Assembly: GCA_027382625.1 (NCBI GenBank)
Contig: JAJKFJ010003735.1
Location: 1-22,478, forward strand
DNA: 22,478 nucleotides
DNA from: Tetmemena sp. SeJ-2015
Taxonomy: Eukaryota > Ciliophora > Spirotrichea > Sporadotrichida > Oxytrichidae
Direction of reading: 5' to 3'
The translations under genes and the position numbers were made by a program. Below are positions 1 through 11,900 of this stretch, piece by piece; position 1 is the stretch's first letter, and each line of letters begins with the position of its first letter. The notes below the pieces were generated by a model. It saw only the letters and a list, made by a program, of their open reading frames with translations. It was not told the DNA's origin and did no database searches.

Positions 1-3000
1 GCTAAGATGAATGGAAAGGAGGAATAGTTGATTGACTTTGGCCTAAGCAAGGCTTACTCAGTTCTTCCCAATTCTGACTTTTCAAATCTCAACTAAAAAG
101 TCGGGGACGAGGATTTGGGAGAGGAACCCAGCTATGAGGAAGATATAGAAGTCATTCGAAAGAGAGTTTAAGAGAGCCAAGCTAGAGCATAAAGTTAGCA
201 AGTTGATAAAAGAAGTCAAAGCTTAATATTTGAGTATATTTTAATTAAAAATGCTAACTTTTATAAAGCAGAGGAAGTGGTCCACAGTTTGTTAGCGAAG
301 AGCTTTTGCATTTAAACCAACCTCCTCCCTACAAATAAAACCCTTTTAGATATTTGTCTTTCTCTCTTTTCAAATATTTGAAAGAAACAGATCCACTCAT
401 GCTAAAGAAGACTATGTATAAACGACTGACTAACCAATAAGGAAAAATGAAATAGTAAAACTTAAAGACAATGTCTTTGCGAGATTATATTGGCTCTGAA
501 AATTTTCGATATGACTTGGGGCCAAGTACGGTAAAATCAGTGAAGAAAACAGATGAACAAAGCTAAAGAAATAAACCACTTGATGGTGAGCAGATTTATC
601 TCAATATCATAGAGCGGATTAAATAAACTGAGGGAAAACCTTTTTTAAATGTAGTTTTAGATTTAAATTTTGAAATAGAAGAAATGCTAACTCGGTAAAC
701 AGTGGAGATAAGTCTCAGATCGTAGTAAATCATTTGAGTCTTCTAAGGACTGTTGCTAAGAATTAAGTTTTGATGAGCATGACCATGGACGCTCTTGAAG
801 ATAGCTTAGACTGGATAAAGCAACATGTACTCAAAAGATAAATGCTCCAGCACATTAGAAAGTGGAAGCTTGGTCAAGAGTTTGAAGAAATTTGCTATAA
901 CATTTGACCTTACATTTTAACATTTTTGATTATAGAAAATTCATTATGCACTTCAATTCTTCTTAAGGAATAGCTATTATTTGAAGCTAGAAAGTCATTC
1001 AAGATTGAAATTAATTTAAGAAATGTCTAACCGTGCCTTCAAAAGCAACAATGAGTAAAATTCTCCCATCAAAGTCTAATCAGCTTTGCTTATAGCTTTT
1101 CCCATACTGCAGTCATTGATCATTTCAAGAAATAGTGAGTATCCCCCCTCCATATTACTTTTTCAGTTTCTAATGACTTATTTAGGAAGTTTTATGGTTA
1201 TGAAAACGAGCTCTCCTATTTAGACTTCTTCCTAAAAAAGAAGAGAGAAGAGAAGGAAACCCAGGAAGTTAGATTTTCAGATGTAAATTTTAGAATGAGA
1301 TGATATTATTATTTAGAGTTATGGAAATTCAAACACGCCTTTGATTGTGACTGGAGATGAAGGATGCGGTAAAACTTCTTTAGTGGTTCAATGGTTGAAA
1401 AATCTCACGAATCCTCCTGTAAGCATTGAATTAGTGCGATTATAATTATGTATTAGAGAGCACAGCTAGGTTAGACTCCAGTCAATAGAAACCATGTTAT
1501 TCTATGCCATTTCGCTGGTGTCTCAAATTGCGATCTCAAGTACCAGTCCTTCATTTTTCGCTCTCTAGTCAAACTCAGACAAGACAAAAATATTTTTTCT
1601 CTAGTTCTCACTTAATTTTGACAAGAGTATGATATCTAGCACCGAGTAGAGATAATAGATGACAAATTAAGAATGAACTTCGCTAGATGGCTAGAGTTAG
1701 CAAGCCAAAAGCACGAGGAGCGCTTAGATCCTGAAAGCAAGATAATTTTTGTGCTAGACGGGCTTGAGAATTTTAAAGACGTTGATACTCAGGGTGAGGA
1801 GTCAGCAGATTGGATCCCTTGGACTTTCCCCAATCACATTAAAGTGATCTTGATGACTCGTAAAAATTCGAAAGCCATGAATCATTTCAAGCTCAGAAAG
1901 TATCCCATCATCTTTATGAACGGAGTTGCTCCCTCGGAAATTCAATAGATGCTGGACGATTATATAGCTTAAGATGTAGGAAAGCAACTCACCAAAAAAT
2001 AAGTAGATAATGTAAAGCAAGAAATTAAAAAATTATAGGTATATTAACATTAAATTCTTCAGCGAGTAAGCTCTCTTTAAACTGATAGCTTCGTTTAAAT
2101 AATTAAAACGATCATCACAAATTATGACTACGTTGCTTAAAATCTCATTAGCATGACTCCTTTTAAGAATAATCAACAAGAAGAAGAGGCTAATCAAAAG
2201 CCTTAAGTAGAGGAGACAATTTAATCTGCTCCCTAATTCTCCTTATTTTCAGCTTTAAAAGGCTTGAGCACAACTGTTAATGCAGGAGCTCAAGCGAAGC
2301 CTAGCCTTCCACTTATAAATTCATCGCAAGAAGGAATAACAGCATCATCGCTGCAGTAGTAGTTTAAAGAAGCTACTAAGTTTTTTTAGCATATTCTATA
2401 TATTCAATTTAAAATACTTAGCAAAATAATCCAGTAGGTGGGGTGAACAATATTGGTAATGCAGCTCTCAAAAGTTTCATGAGTTATCTAAATTTATATT
2501 TTGGAGTCAAGGAAGTTCGATGTCTAATGCTCTTAAGTATTTTGTGAGGAAAAATTACCTCAAGAATATCGTAGTGCCTGCTGACGAATGTGAAGGCGTC
2601 ACCTAACCGTTTCAACCTTGCATTAATCCTTTGGTAATCAAATTATTATATAGTAATCAAATGCCTCATGAACTTTCATCTGATATATAATAAGTATGAA
2701 TCGAGAGATGAGGAAATGAATAGGCTGATTCCTTTAGACATAAAGACTATTCTGGATTGCAAATCTCTGAAATCACTATTGATACAAGCAATCATACATT
2801 TCAGAGGAAGAATATTCACTCTTTCAGGCAGCCCTACTCACTCTCCCAATAATCATGAAGACATTGCCAAGTTTATCATATCTCATTTTATTTATAAAGG
2901 ACTTGTATTTTTCAATTTTTAGTTTGATTTGATATTGGGTTACATTTACGTATCTCGTAAAGGAATAACAGAAGAAGAATTGCTTGAGCTCATCCCAAAC

Positions 3001-4709
3001 TTGAGTGAGTAAGAATTCCATAGATTCCTCTCCGTATTTGGCTTTCTCCTCATAAAAGAGCAGCAATAGATATTCTTCAAGCATGCCAGCTTTAAAAAGG
3101 CAGTCAAAGAATGAAAAATTAAATATGTATTCATGAATTAGCTAAATAAATAATGCGTGCCTATGATTACGAATGAGGACCAGAAAATTATTCTTCACAG
3201 GAATTTATCTCTTGTTATCGAAAAAGAATCATTTTCACTAAGACAAATAGATGAGCTTAGTCATCATAAATAAATTATGAAAAGGAAGATAGTCTTCTTT
3301 TTTATCAGTATTTCATGGGGAAAAGCTGGATCAAACTTAAGGATTTAATTTCAAATATCGAGGTCTTCTCAATATAGTAGATTCAAAATAAAAATTGAGA
3401 ATTCAATCCAGTATTTAGACTTTAATAATTTATTCATAGAGGATGAAAAAGAGCTTTTTCATTAAAAAAGAGGTATAATTAGAGATATTATAAAGGATTT
3501 CGTTCCTAAATTTTTATTTTTTGTTTTCTTCTGATCGGAGAAATAATGTTTGTTCCCGAAATTAAGCATGAACTAGCTTCCTATTGGTAATGGCTTGAGC
3601 AGCACAAATATGATCCAGTTGCGGAGTATAACAAAGCACTTGAAGGATTTGTAGTAAAATATCGACCAAATAATTAAGAACTCTTTGTGATTCTCATCTA
3701 GCTGAGTAGATTTTTCAAAGAGCTTGCAGATCTTGAAACAAAGTATACTCCTCAATTCAAACATCCTCCTTTGAGAAATTGCTTATTTGAATTTTTATCT
3801 ACATTATCTTATTGAGAGGATAGTCAGAACTTGAGTCTATAACTCTCTTAGGGGAATTATAAAAGCTTGATGATTTGTACAACCCTCAGGCAAACACAAG
3901 TGCAGTTAGCTCCTTAGCAAGTGAACCTCTACTAGGAGATGTAGAGCACTTTAATGTGGATAACACTATTGTTAGAGAGCAAATCATGGCTAAGATAAAG
4001 AGGGAATTGGAGGATTAGAATAACGAGAAAAATAGAGACTCAGCAACAGGCATAGGCCAAAACAAAAGTGGCAAGAATGAAAGAGGCTAGATTTACTACT
4101 ACTATAAGCGCTGGATATGGGTTTAGTTCCCTTGGTGCACGATTGATGTGTACAGCAACTTATCCAATATAATGGAGATGTCCATGGGCAGTCATACTAA
4201 TTACATTTCGACTGCTAAAGAAAATGAACTGGTGAATGGCACAATTCAAATTCTTAAGGAAGCTAAGCTGAGGAAGAAGAATAATAGAGCGGCCATGTCC
4301 AATGGAGCTACAAGTGTAAATCAATCCATGGCTAAATCTAGACAAGGCCACAGATCTCATTCTCCAAGCAAGTCCGCTAAGAAGCTTTAAATGGTTGCAG
4401 CTACGCCTCTTAAAATGGAGCTAAGAATGAATTTGCAGAACTAGAGGAAGCAAAACACCTCTACCCTCGCAACTGGCTAAGTTGGTGGATCTACAACTCT
4501 TCATAAAACTTTAATTTTACTCTTCCACCTCTTGGCCCATAAAGCACCAAGCACGCCTAGACTTTAAATGGACATGATTTGACAAAAGGACTTGGCTATT
4601 AATCTCGAATGGAAAGAAATAAGAGAACTCATTTGCGAGTAACAACCTCAGCAGGCGGTTAATTAAATACAACAAACAATAGGTCATCCTCTGTAAATAC
4701 AGGAGGAAT
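1..4709 (+). CDS. NACHT-type P-loop NTPase, nephrocystin-3-like (5' partial)
   Basis: Read with UAA/UAG as Gln and spliced over many tiny introns. The reading frame is already open at base 2. The first 1.1 kb gives a charged, unrecognised N-terminal region. A NACHT core follows: FYGYENEL just upstream, then Walker A GDEGCGKTS at 1353-1379, VILCHFAG at about 1490 and Walker B IIFVLDG at about 1742-1762. Next come NPLVIKLL (about 2630), the helical segment GITEEELLELIPNLSEQEF (about 2960-3020), YDPVAEYNKALEGF (about 3610) and KYTPQFKHPPL (about 3740-3773). A conserved-looking aromatic motif, YYYYKRWIWVQFPW, lies at about 4094-4138. This order resembles nephrocystin-3/NACHT-repeat proteins, which are ciliary in animals; that role here is inference. 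The C-terminal part becomes Ser/Asn/Thr-rich after 4400. No clean stop precedes the downstream coiled-coil exon: one frame runs to a TGA at 4873-4875 and another stops at 4781-4783. The end given is the donor of a candidate 103-nt intron that would fuse this to the next gene. Confidence 0.72.
234..3827 (+). other. intron set of the NACHT gene
   Basis: Best-supported introns, each of which restores a sensible frame: 234-268, 725-747 (or 722-747), 1055-1074, 1135-1185, 1283-1316, 1419-1456, 1604-1639, 2039-2062, 2434-2464, 2694-2712, 2905-2922, 3103-3141, 3214-3260, 3363-3411 and 3781-3827. All are GT-AG except the last, which is GC-AG. Sizes run from 18 to 51 nt. Several (1604-1639, 3103-3141) are multiples of three but carry an in-frame TGA. 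The junctions near 890-960 and 3440-3560 are not resolved: at 3460-3560 either a 23-nt intron at about 3474 or a roughly 65-nt intron ending at the AAG before the CAT GAA CTA exon would work. Confidence 0.6.
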
Positions 4710-4812
4710 GTAAGGACTTTAGAATAATACCTTCGTTCTTAACCAAACCACTCTCAATTCTCCTTTTAACAATGAAAACTTGATAATTAATTTTCTATAT
4801 ATTTCCTTCAAG
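4710..4812 (+). other. candidate 103-nt intron joining the NACHT and coiled-coil parts
   Basis: The donor is GTAAGG and the 3' end is pyrimidine-rich and finishes TTCAAG. Its removal links the upstream frame (SVNTGG) in phase to the ATG CAT TCA exon, giving GGMDMHSRNLL. The competing reading is that this stretch is coding (Asn/Thr-rich, NNTFVLNQTTLNSPFNNEN), plus a short intergenic spacer before an independent start at 4817. Sequence alone does not decide between them. Confidence 0.4.
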
Positions 4813-4816
4813 GGAC

Positions 4817-7800
4817 ATGCATTCAAGAAATCTGCTCTCTCTATCTTTGGACGCAGAAGACAAAAAGTCACCTGAGAAAATGCTTATCAAATTGACAGAC
4901 AAGATAAATGAGATAGAGAAGAAGGAACTTCAGAATTTGGAATCTCAAAACATGGACATGGGTTTTGACCTCAACTAGATCAACTTTCAAATGTAAGAAG
5001 CACCCCGAAAATGATTTAACTCTTTATAGTTTGAGAAGAGAAAAGGAGCTGAAATTTCTGGAGGAGTTATACGAAACTCTTTAAACTGAGGAAAACTTGA
5101 ACCAACAAGAAAAAGTAAAGCTCGAAACCACAGAGGCGAAATTGCTGAAAGCATATGAGAATCTTAATCGAGTTGAGGTGGAGAAGAAAAGATTAGAGCA
5201 AATTTTCATCGTCTGCTAGAGAAATCCTGCTAAAAATCAAGAATGGATTAGAGTAAGTGATTTTCCTATTTCTGTTTCTTAGAATCATATAGAATTTGGA
5301 ATCGCAAGTTGAAAGCATGCGAAAGCTTGTAAAGTATCAAGAACTACAAATCCAACAGTATAAGACAGAAGTTAAAAATGTATTTTATTTTTAGCGAATG
5401 AATTAAGTAGAGGAGAATGCAAAATAAATGTCAGAAATTCACTCTTAGATGGCTGAAAAGAGAACTCTCCGCAGACAAGCAATCTAGAAAGTTTCAAACA
5501 TTATCGAGTAGAAAAGGCAACTAGATATAAGAGTGGCTGAGGTTGAGGAACAAAGAGTACAAATTCTTAAAGGAATGGAAGGCCCAGAGAAAGTTATAAA
5601 CAAGCTTAAGCAAAGACAAATCGTTTACAGAAAGTGGATTGCTAAACTTTAAGTAACTAAAGCATTCGTAAATGAAAAGAAGAACTAAACAAATCTATTG
5701 ATTCAAGAAATTTTGAGTAAATTATTTTTGAGATTACTATGAGAAAGCGTTCAGGAAAATCACTGCAGTCACCGGCATTTCAAATCCTAATGACATAGAA
5801 GGTCTTCTCAGTTTCATCGAGAGGACGAATGATCTAAGAAAGACAAAATAAACAAAGGAAAGAAAGATGGAGTAAATGAAAGTTGAGAAAGCTAGACTTG
5901 AGGAAGAACTGAGAAATATTTAAAATGGTCAGCCTTAATATGATCATACAGATATCGAAGCTGTTCAAAATAAGGTAGCAATTAAGGAGAAAGCTCTAAG
6001 GGATCTAAGAAATAATACTCAAAGAGGTCTTTTTCATATCGCAGACCTGAAGTAACTTTTAAATTTATCTCTTAATTATTTTTGTAAAAAGAGTGGCTTG
6101 TTTAATGTGTCGAAGTAGTTAGGAGTAAAGAATGTTGTGGATGTGGAAATTACGAGCCTTCAGAGTGTGAATGAATTTTCACAAAAACTTAGTGAGAGAT
6201 TCAATTTGATCATCAAGAGGATCTAAGTCTTGCAGCATAGGCAAAGCAAGAGTTCTGCAAACCCTATACACTTTGGGAATGAATTCTCTCTGATTGTTGA
6301 GGAGGCAATAGGAGCTGATGTAGACGCAGATTTGAGTCTTCTTCATAAAGATAAAATATAATGATTTTAAGTTTTTAAAAAGATGGCCATGGGGGAACTG
6401 CATCATCATCAATCCTTTATTCTCCTATTGAAGACGATAGGAAATTAAATTCAAACTCAGCTATGGCAAACTCTGGGAATCTAGGTGGAGTTATCTATAT
6501 TATCTTTATTTAACTAGGTTTTATATTAAAAAAAGGAGATAAAGTAAATGAACTTCTAGCTCACAGTAGCATGAGTAAAGAGTAGACTATAAATGGAGCT
6601 GCTGGCTAAGGCAGTTACGGAGAAGGCACTCCCGCTAGATAAACAAGGAAAAAATAGCCGAAACAAAGTAAGATAGCAAATTTAAGGTCATCATATAATT
6701 ATAGGGACAAGCAATCATCAAGGTTTGAACACATCAGAGAATATCTAGACTTAAAATAATGACTTTCCTAATTGCCTATATTCTTTTTTCATAATCATAA
6801 AAGTATAATTAAGATTGAATGCAAGCGGTGGAGCTAACAACTCTGCGAGTCAAAATGCAATTGTTTCTCTTTTCTAACACAACTCTAAATAAGATAAGGG
6901 AGAAGACTCGGAGACTGAGGAACGAAATCAGATGAAAATGGAGCGCTTGAAAGTTAAGTAACTTCTGGGCTTCTTGCATGCGAAAAATAACTCCTCTCTT
7001 AATCTTTCATCTTTTTATTAACTATGAATTTACATTAAATCATTTTTTCTCTCATCAAGCCAAGTCATAAGCAGAAAGTCATTTGCAGTTAAGAATGGAA
7101 ATAATCTCAATTCCTCCAATCAACCCTTGAGTCTCTCTAATTCTTACTCCTTTGATAAGAAATTTTATAATTTATATTTTCTCTTTGATGAAAAAGACAA
7201 GAGCAAAAGCCTTTTTGGAGCTGCAAACGGCGCAAAGCCTAATTAAATATCCATCATCAATCAAGTTAAGCAGCATAATAATCTTCAAAATTCTCACCAG
7301 AAACCTTAGAATAACGGTTTCTCATCTACCAAGTCTAAAAATTCGCTCTCTGCCTAAAAATTAAAGAACTTTGGGGACAGTATAAAAATGTAAAACGGGT
7401 AATCAATTCCAAGCTAAAGAATGAATGTGGGGGTGGGGGCTAATGGAGTGGAAGCCAAAGATAGTAAGAAAAGAGTCATCAAGAAGGTTTCTAAAGGACT
7501 ACAGTAAGATTTCATGAATCAACTCTAGGAAAGTTTTAACTCAAATAGAAATTTACATCTAATTTCTTTTTTGATTGATGAAGTTAGCTTAAGGTTATCA
7601 ACCCTAACCAGCCAAATTATTATTTGTTTAAAATATTGATGAGATAATGAGATAATAAAATTAAGGTTAAGTTCCTCCAACCTTCAGTCACAGTAACTCA
7701 TAGGGTAGCAAGGGAGGCTCTAAGAAACCTCCTACCTCAAATATGCAGGAGTAAATATATTGTAATGAATTTATTTATCCCTTATAAATTAAGCAAACAT

Positions 7801-8057
7801 TGACCATAGGGAAACCCAAAGCTTAAGACAGCAGTTTAAGTCTCAACCATTATCCAAGCTAGACAAGTGACCAAAAGGGGAACTCTTAGATCTAGAATGC
7901 TGGAAAATAGATTGCAGTATCAACTCTTGGAGCTATTAACAGAGATAAAAGTATTTTAATTTTATTGTTGAATTTAAGTTCAGATTCAAATGCCTAAAAT
8001 GCACTTAGAAAAGTTGCTCAAGAGGCTAGCATTATTAAGTTAATGAAGAAAAACTGA
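4817..8057 (+). CDS. coiled-coil protein, outer-dynein-arm docking (CCDC151/ODAD3)-like, with low-complexity tail
   Basis: The start is placed at the first ATG of the exon (MHSRNLLSLSLDAEDKK). Residues from about 15 to 400 are heptad-like and charged: LRREKELKFLEELYETLQ, the short break CQRNPAKNQEWIRNLESQ, then KRQIVYRKWIAKLQ in spirit (lysine/arginine-rich helices). The diagnostic-looking stretch is YEKAFRKITAVTGISNPNDI at about 5736-5795, followed by EKARLEEELRNIQ. It resembles the conserved (F/Y)..KI..(A/V)TG segment plus trailing coiled coil of CCDC151/ODAD3, a protein needed to dock outer dynein arms on ciliary microtubules. After about 6380 the protein turns into a Ser/Asn/Gln/Gly-rich, probably disordered tail through several short introns, ending KLMKKN before TGA 8055-8057. 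It is possibly not independent, because the preceding NACHT frame can be spliced into it. Confidence is high for coding and coiled coil, moderate for the family name. Confidence 0.58.
4993..7983 (+). other. intron set of the coiled-coil gene
   Basis: Supported by phase agreement on both sides: 4993-5029 (37 nt), 5253-5292 (40), 5717-5732 (16), 6336-6382 (47), 6668-6704 (37), 6958-7059 (102), 7626-7665 (40) and 7951-7983 (33). A 15-nt GTATTTTATTTTTAG at 5380-5394 is also possible; it has no stop and would otherwise encode VFYFQ inside the coiled coil. The 16-nt case is needed to reach the YEKAFRKI frame. Confidence 0.55.
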
Positions 8058-8959
8058 ATTTCATAAGCAACTTTAAAAAAAAGTTAATTTTTTAATTTTC
8101 GCATTCAAATTACAGTTGTCATCTTTTAAAGCTCATAAAAATATTACTTCTAAGTTATATTTTAATTTTAATTATTAAATTTTAACATTCGGAGTATCTC
8201 TAAATTTATTATTACATCATTTTTGCATTGAGGTCAATAAGATTGTTCATAAGAGCATACTTTTTTCTGAAATAAATATACAAATAGTTTTTGGCTTTTC
8301 AATATGGTAGCCCAAAAAAGGACTGTCATTCTATATTAGTGAATTGGATTTTTAGTTAGAGTTGTGAATTCGAACAGCGAAAAAGGATTTTAAAATGAGT
8401 ATTCAATCCAACTATACTCATTCCTAATGTTGTAATAAAATATTTAAATAACCAATCTAAATATACTATTTATTTTTGAGGCTGTTAGCAAGCACTATAG
8501 TTTGATTGATTCTAAATAGTCAGTGAAATTAAGAGAAAGAGAGAAGAGAGTTATTTCAAATTCTAATTGAAGAATAAACATGCTCAAAAAATATTAAATT
8601 ATAAAATGAAACATCATAACTTCGCTAACTTTACCAGCCACAACCAAACCAGGTTGGGGCCATCAGACTATGAATTTATTTTCTCAAAGTTTTAATTTTA
8701 TTAAATATTAATGGGAGGGGATGAAGGTGTATCTCTTTCTCCTTTTTTTTGTAATTTTAAATGATGAAATATATATTTTAAAATTCACAAATGACATATG
8801 AGTTGTTATCCTTAAAGCATGAACTCTATATCTTACTTATAAGTGAATTCTACTCTCATTTTTAGGAATTACCTAACATTAATGTTTTTCAATTTATTTT
8901 CTATAAACACATGAAGAAACTAAATTCTACCTCTCAAAATTGATGAGGGATCGACAGAT
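8058..8959. other. AT-rich intergenic region
   Basis: About 900 bases with frequent TGA in all frames, poly-A/poly-T tracts and no coding-like composition on either strand. It presumably holds the 3' flank of the coiled-coil gene and the promoter of the channel gene. I see no RNA gene, terminal inverted repeat or transposase here. Confidence 0.6.
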
Positions 8960-11900
8960 ATGAATATGATAGGGAAGAGTGAGGCAGCAAATTTAAAAAA
9001 CACGACAGTCGTCCTCTCTAAACCTAAACTTACTACAAATAACAGTCAGCGATTTTCAACAGAGAACTTCGGCCCAGCTAAGCAAAGTCTCTACTCAGTG
9101 TAAGTGGTGGTGGTGATTCCAAAAATATTCATACAACTATTCAAATATAAGAATTTAGCAGTCGACTCCTCAAGAATCAATTGTAAAGTCATATTTGTTT
9201 TATCTATGAATCTTGGAATATAGATTCCTGAGGATTCAGCTTTGTTTAAATATGATAAATAAATAATTGATTATGTTCATCTTCTTTGATACCAATTTTA
9301 GCTATTCGAATTTCAATAAATAGCTTTTCCATCTATAGACTAGGGCCCTAGGACATTTTGGATGAGTATATGAAAGCGGCATTTGAAGGAGACCTTAACA
9401 AACTCAAGTAAGTAAAACTCTTTCGATAATCCAAAAATTATTTTGCGTCTGATCTTATTGTGAGCTTCAGAAACGGTCCTTTTATTTTTAGTGATGCACT
9501 CAATTTAATACCATATTCATTAGAAAAATTGATAAATAAGCTTTTAAAATTTTAAATCCATGAAAAATGTTCTATGTTTATAATTTAACCATCATTTTCA
9601 CAGATTAATGACCTTTCTTTCAAAATAAGGATTTTGACTTATAGAGTAATTAGAGTATCTTATTTTTAACATAGTTCTATTTCTACAATATATAGTAACC
9701 TTCTATTATACAAATTCGGTGGTAGCAATAATAAATTAATATAATTTCTATCTTATAAAGCAAGTTCACAAACCAAGAAGAATTTTGGAAGAAGAATCTA
9801 CTTTCCTTCTTTCTGGCTGTGCAAAATCAGAAAGTGAAGACAGCAAACAAGATTTACAAGCGCTATGACATCTTGAAGACCATCATACAGTCGCTCATTA
9901 TAAAATATGACTAGACCCATAACTTAGGAGATCAGAAGAGATTCAGTCTTCACATCAAGAAAATTCTATAAACCCAAAAATATATATATGCAATAGCTGT
10001 GAACTAATTTAAAATGAAATTGTTCTATTTTTTGAAGTTTAGAAGTCACGCAGAAATCAGAGAGAGGAGAGAGTTGCACTATTAGAGCAAGAGGACTTTG
10101 TTCTAACAGAGCCTCACTACTCGTCACAAAATTCAAACCCCATTGATAAATAAAGCTTACAGTCGCCCACTCCTTCCAAATTCAAAAATCAGTTTGATAA
10201 AAGGTAAGCTACATATACCATCTATCTGCTGCTTATAATTAAATATGTCTATCTATTTTGCTAAATTAGATTCTGAAATTTCATAAATATTTATGCTGTA
10301 GGCTCACGCATGTTCATTCTTAATTCAAACCACTAGATGGCAAAGCATCCAAAATAATTTCAAATCCTCTGCAAAGAAATGAAGATGAGTTTGACTCTCT
10401 CAATGCGAGCAGCCACCTAGGTTATTAGTCAGCAGATTTGAGCTCAACTCTCAATAAGGTTCCCAACTCAAACTAAAACCCTAATAATTTAGGAATTAAT
10501 CAGTAGAAATAAAATAAATTGCAATCAAATAAGAGAGATAACTCGGAATAATAAACTAATAGAGGGATCAATAGTCCTATTACAAGCAAAAAATAAAATT
10601 ACCTTAATCAAAGTCCAAGCAGAACTGTTATAGTTGGCTCAAATTCAGCGCAAGGGACTGCTAGGTCGAAGTCTGTGCATCAGACAGTCTCAAAAATTCA
10701 TCAAACTTTGAGGTAGGACATAGACCTCCAAAAAAGCTTTGATAATATGCCAAAGACTGAGTATATTAAGGACACAAATAATGAGAACAATTTTAGCTAT
10801 TTTGAGTAAGTATAAATAGATATAGTGATAAAATTTAGACGAGACTCTGACTTGATATTTTTGACTAAGATATTCCGGAGCGAAATCAGTAAAAAGTTCA
10901 ATTCAAACTTGTTGAGAATAGCTCTGAACACAAATGAGGACAAGATAGCAGCATTTCTTGTGGCAAGATACCCAGTTCAGATTGATGAATAAGTGATGGA
11001 CTTTGCTATATAGCATAGAAATCTTCTCTTTATTCAGTAAGCTATTGATTTATTTGTAATTATTATTTTAGCAATGTCTTCTATTACAAGAAGAATATTT
11101 TCATAAATTGCGTGGAGAAGAAAGACACTAAGAGCAGCTTTACAGAGATAGAGGATGACGAATTTGGGGATGTTTTTACTCTAGAGAAACTGATAAAGCG
11201 AATAAACGACTACTACGATTATCATGCAAGTGAGGAAATACTCTCTTAAGTTCTGAAATGGAAGTTTGAGTCGAGAGAAAACATTTTGAAGATTTTGTGT
11301 GATTTAGGCCACGAAAGAATAGCGTCCAAATTCATGTTCGATCATGAGAAGTGGGCTGATAAAGAGTTCTTCTTCTATTGTGTCCACTAAGAGAAATCTT
11401 ACTTTCTAAAGCACGCCCTCAGGAACTAATACTTTCTTGGAGACTATATGAATGATTCCTAGATGATCTTCTCAGTTGTTCATGACCTGTAAAAAGGATA
11501 AAAGATTTTATTCAACTTGAACCTCCTGCTGTTCACGGATTTCAGAAAATGGAGCTTACCTTAGCTAAAGTAAATTTCATTCTTTTAATTGCTTTCAGGG
11601 ATTTTAACACAGCGATTCAAAGCTTTTTGCTTCCAAACTTGGAGACTAGTTACATGATGGTCGCCTATAATCCGATAATGACAATTTCCCTGATGATCTA
11701 GTATCTTAAGAGAATCAAATATGGTAATATTAGCATCCTCTCCTTATATTAACTACTTTTAGATTTCAACGTTCTCGATATGGAGTGTATCTAGTTGATC
11801 CACAAGTTTAAAATCCTAGGAAGATTGATCATTGAAAACCTATAGTTCGATGAAATTGAGAGAGTCTTTCTAGAGAAAGATTTCAAGGACAGAACTGTGC

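Noticed and set aside
1..200. IDFGLSK near the left edge as a protein kinase DFG motif
   Set aside because: No APE motif, activation loop or C-lobe features follow; the downstream sequence is charged and low complexity. The upstream part is outside the window, so a kinase cannot be fully excluded.
2668..2922. Independent small protein starting MNFHLIYNKYESRDEE
   Set aside because: The ATG falls in the preceding exon's other frame; a 19-nt intron at 2694-2712 joins the part from EMNRLIPLDIK onward to the NACHT gene, and the frame continues past the TAG (Gln) or through an 18-nt intron at 2905-2922.
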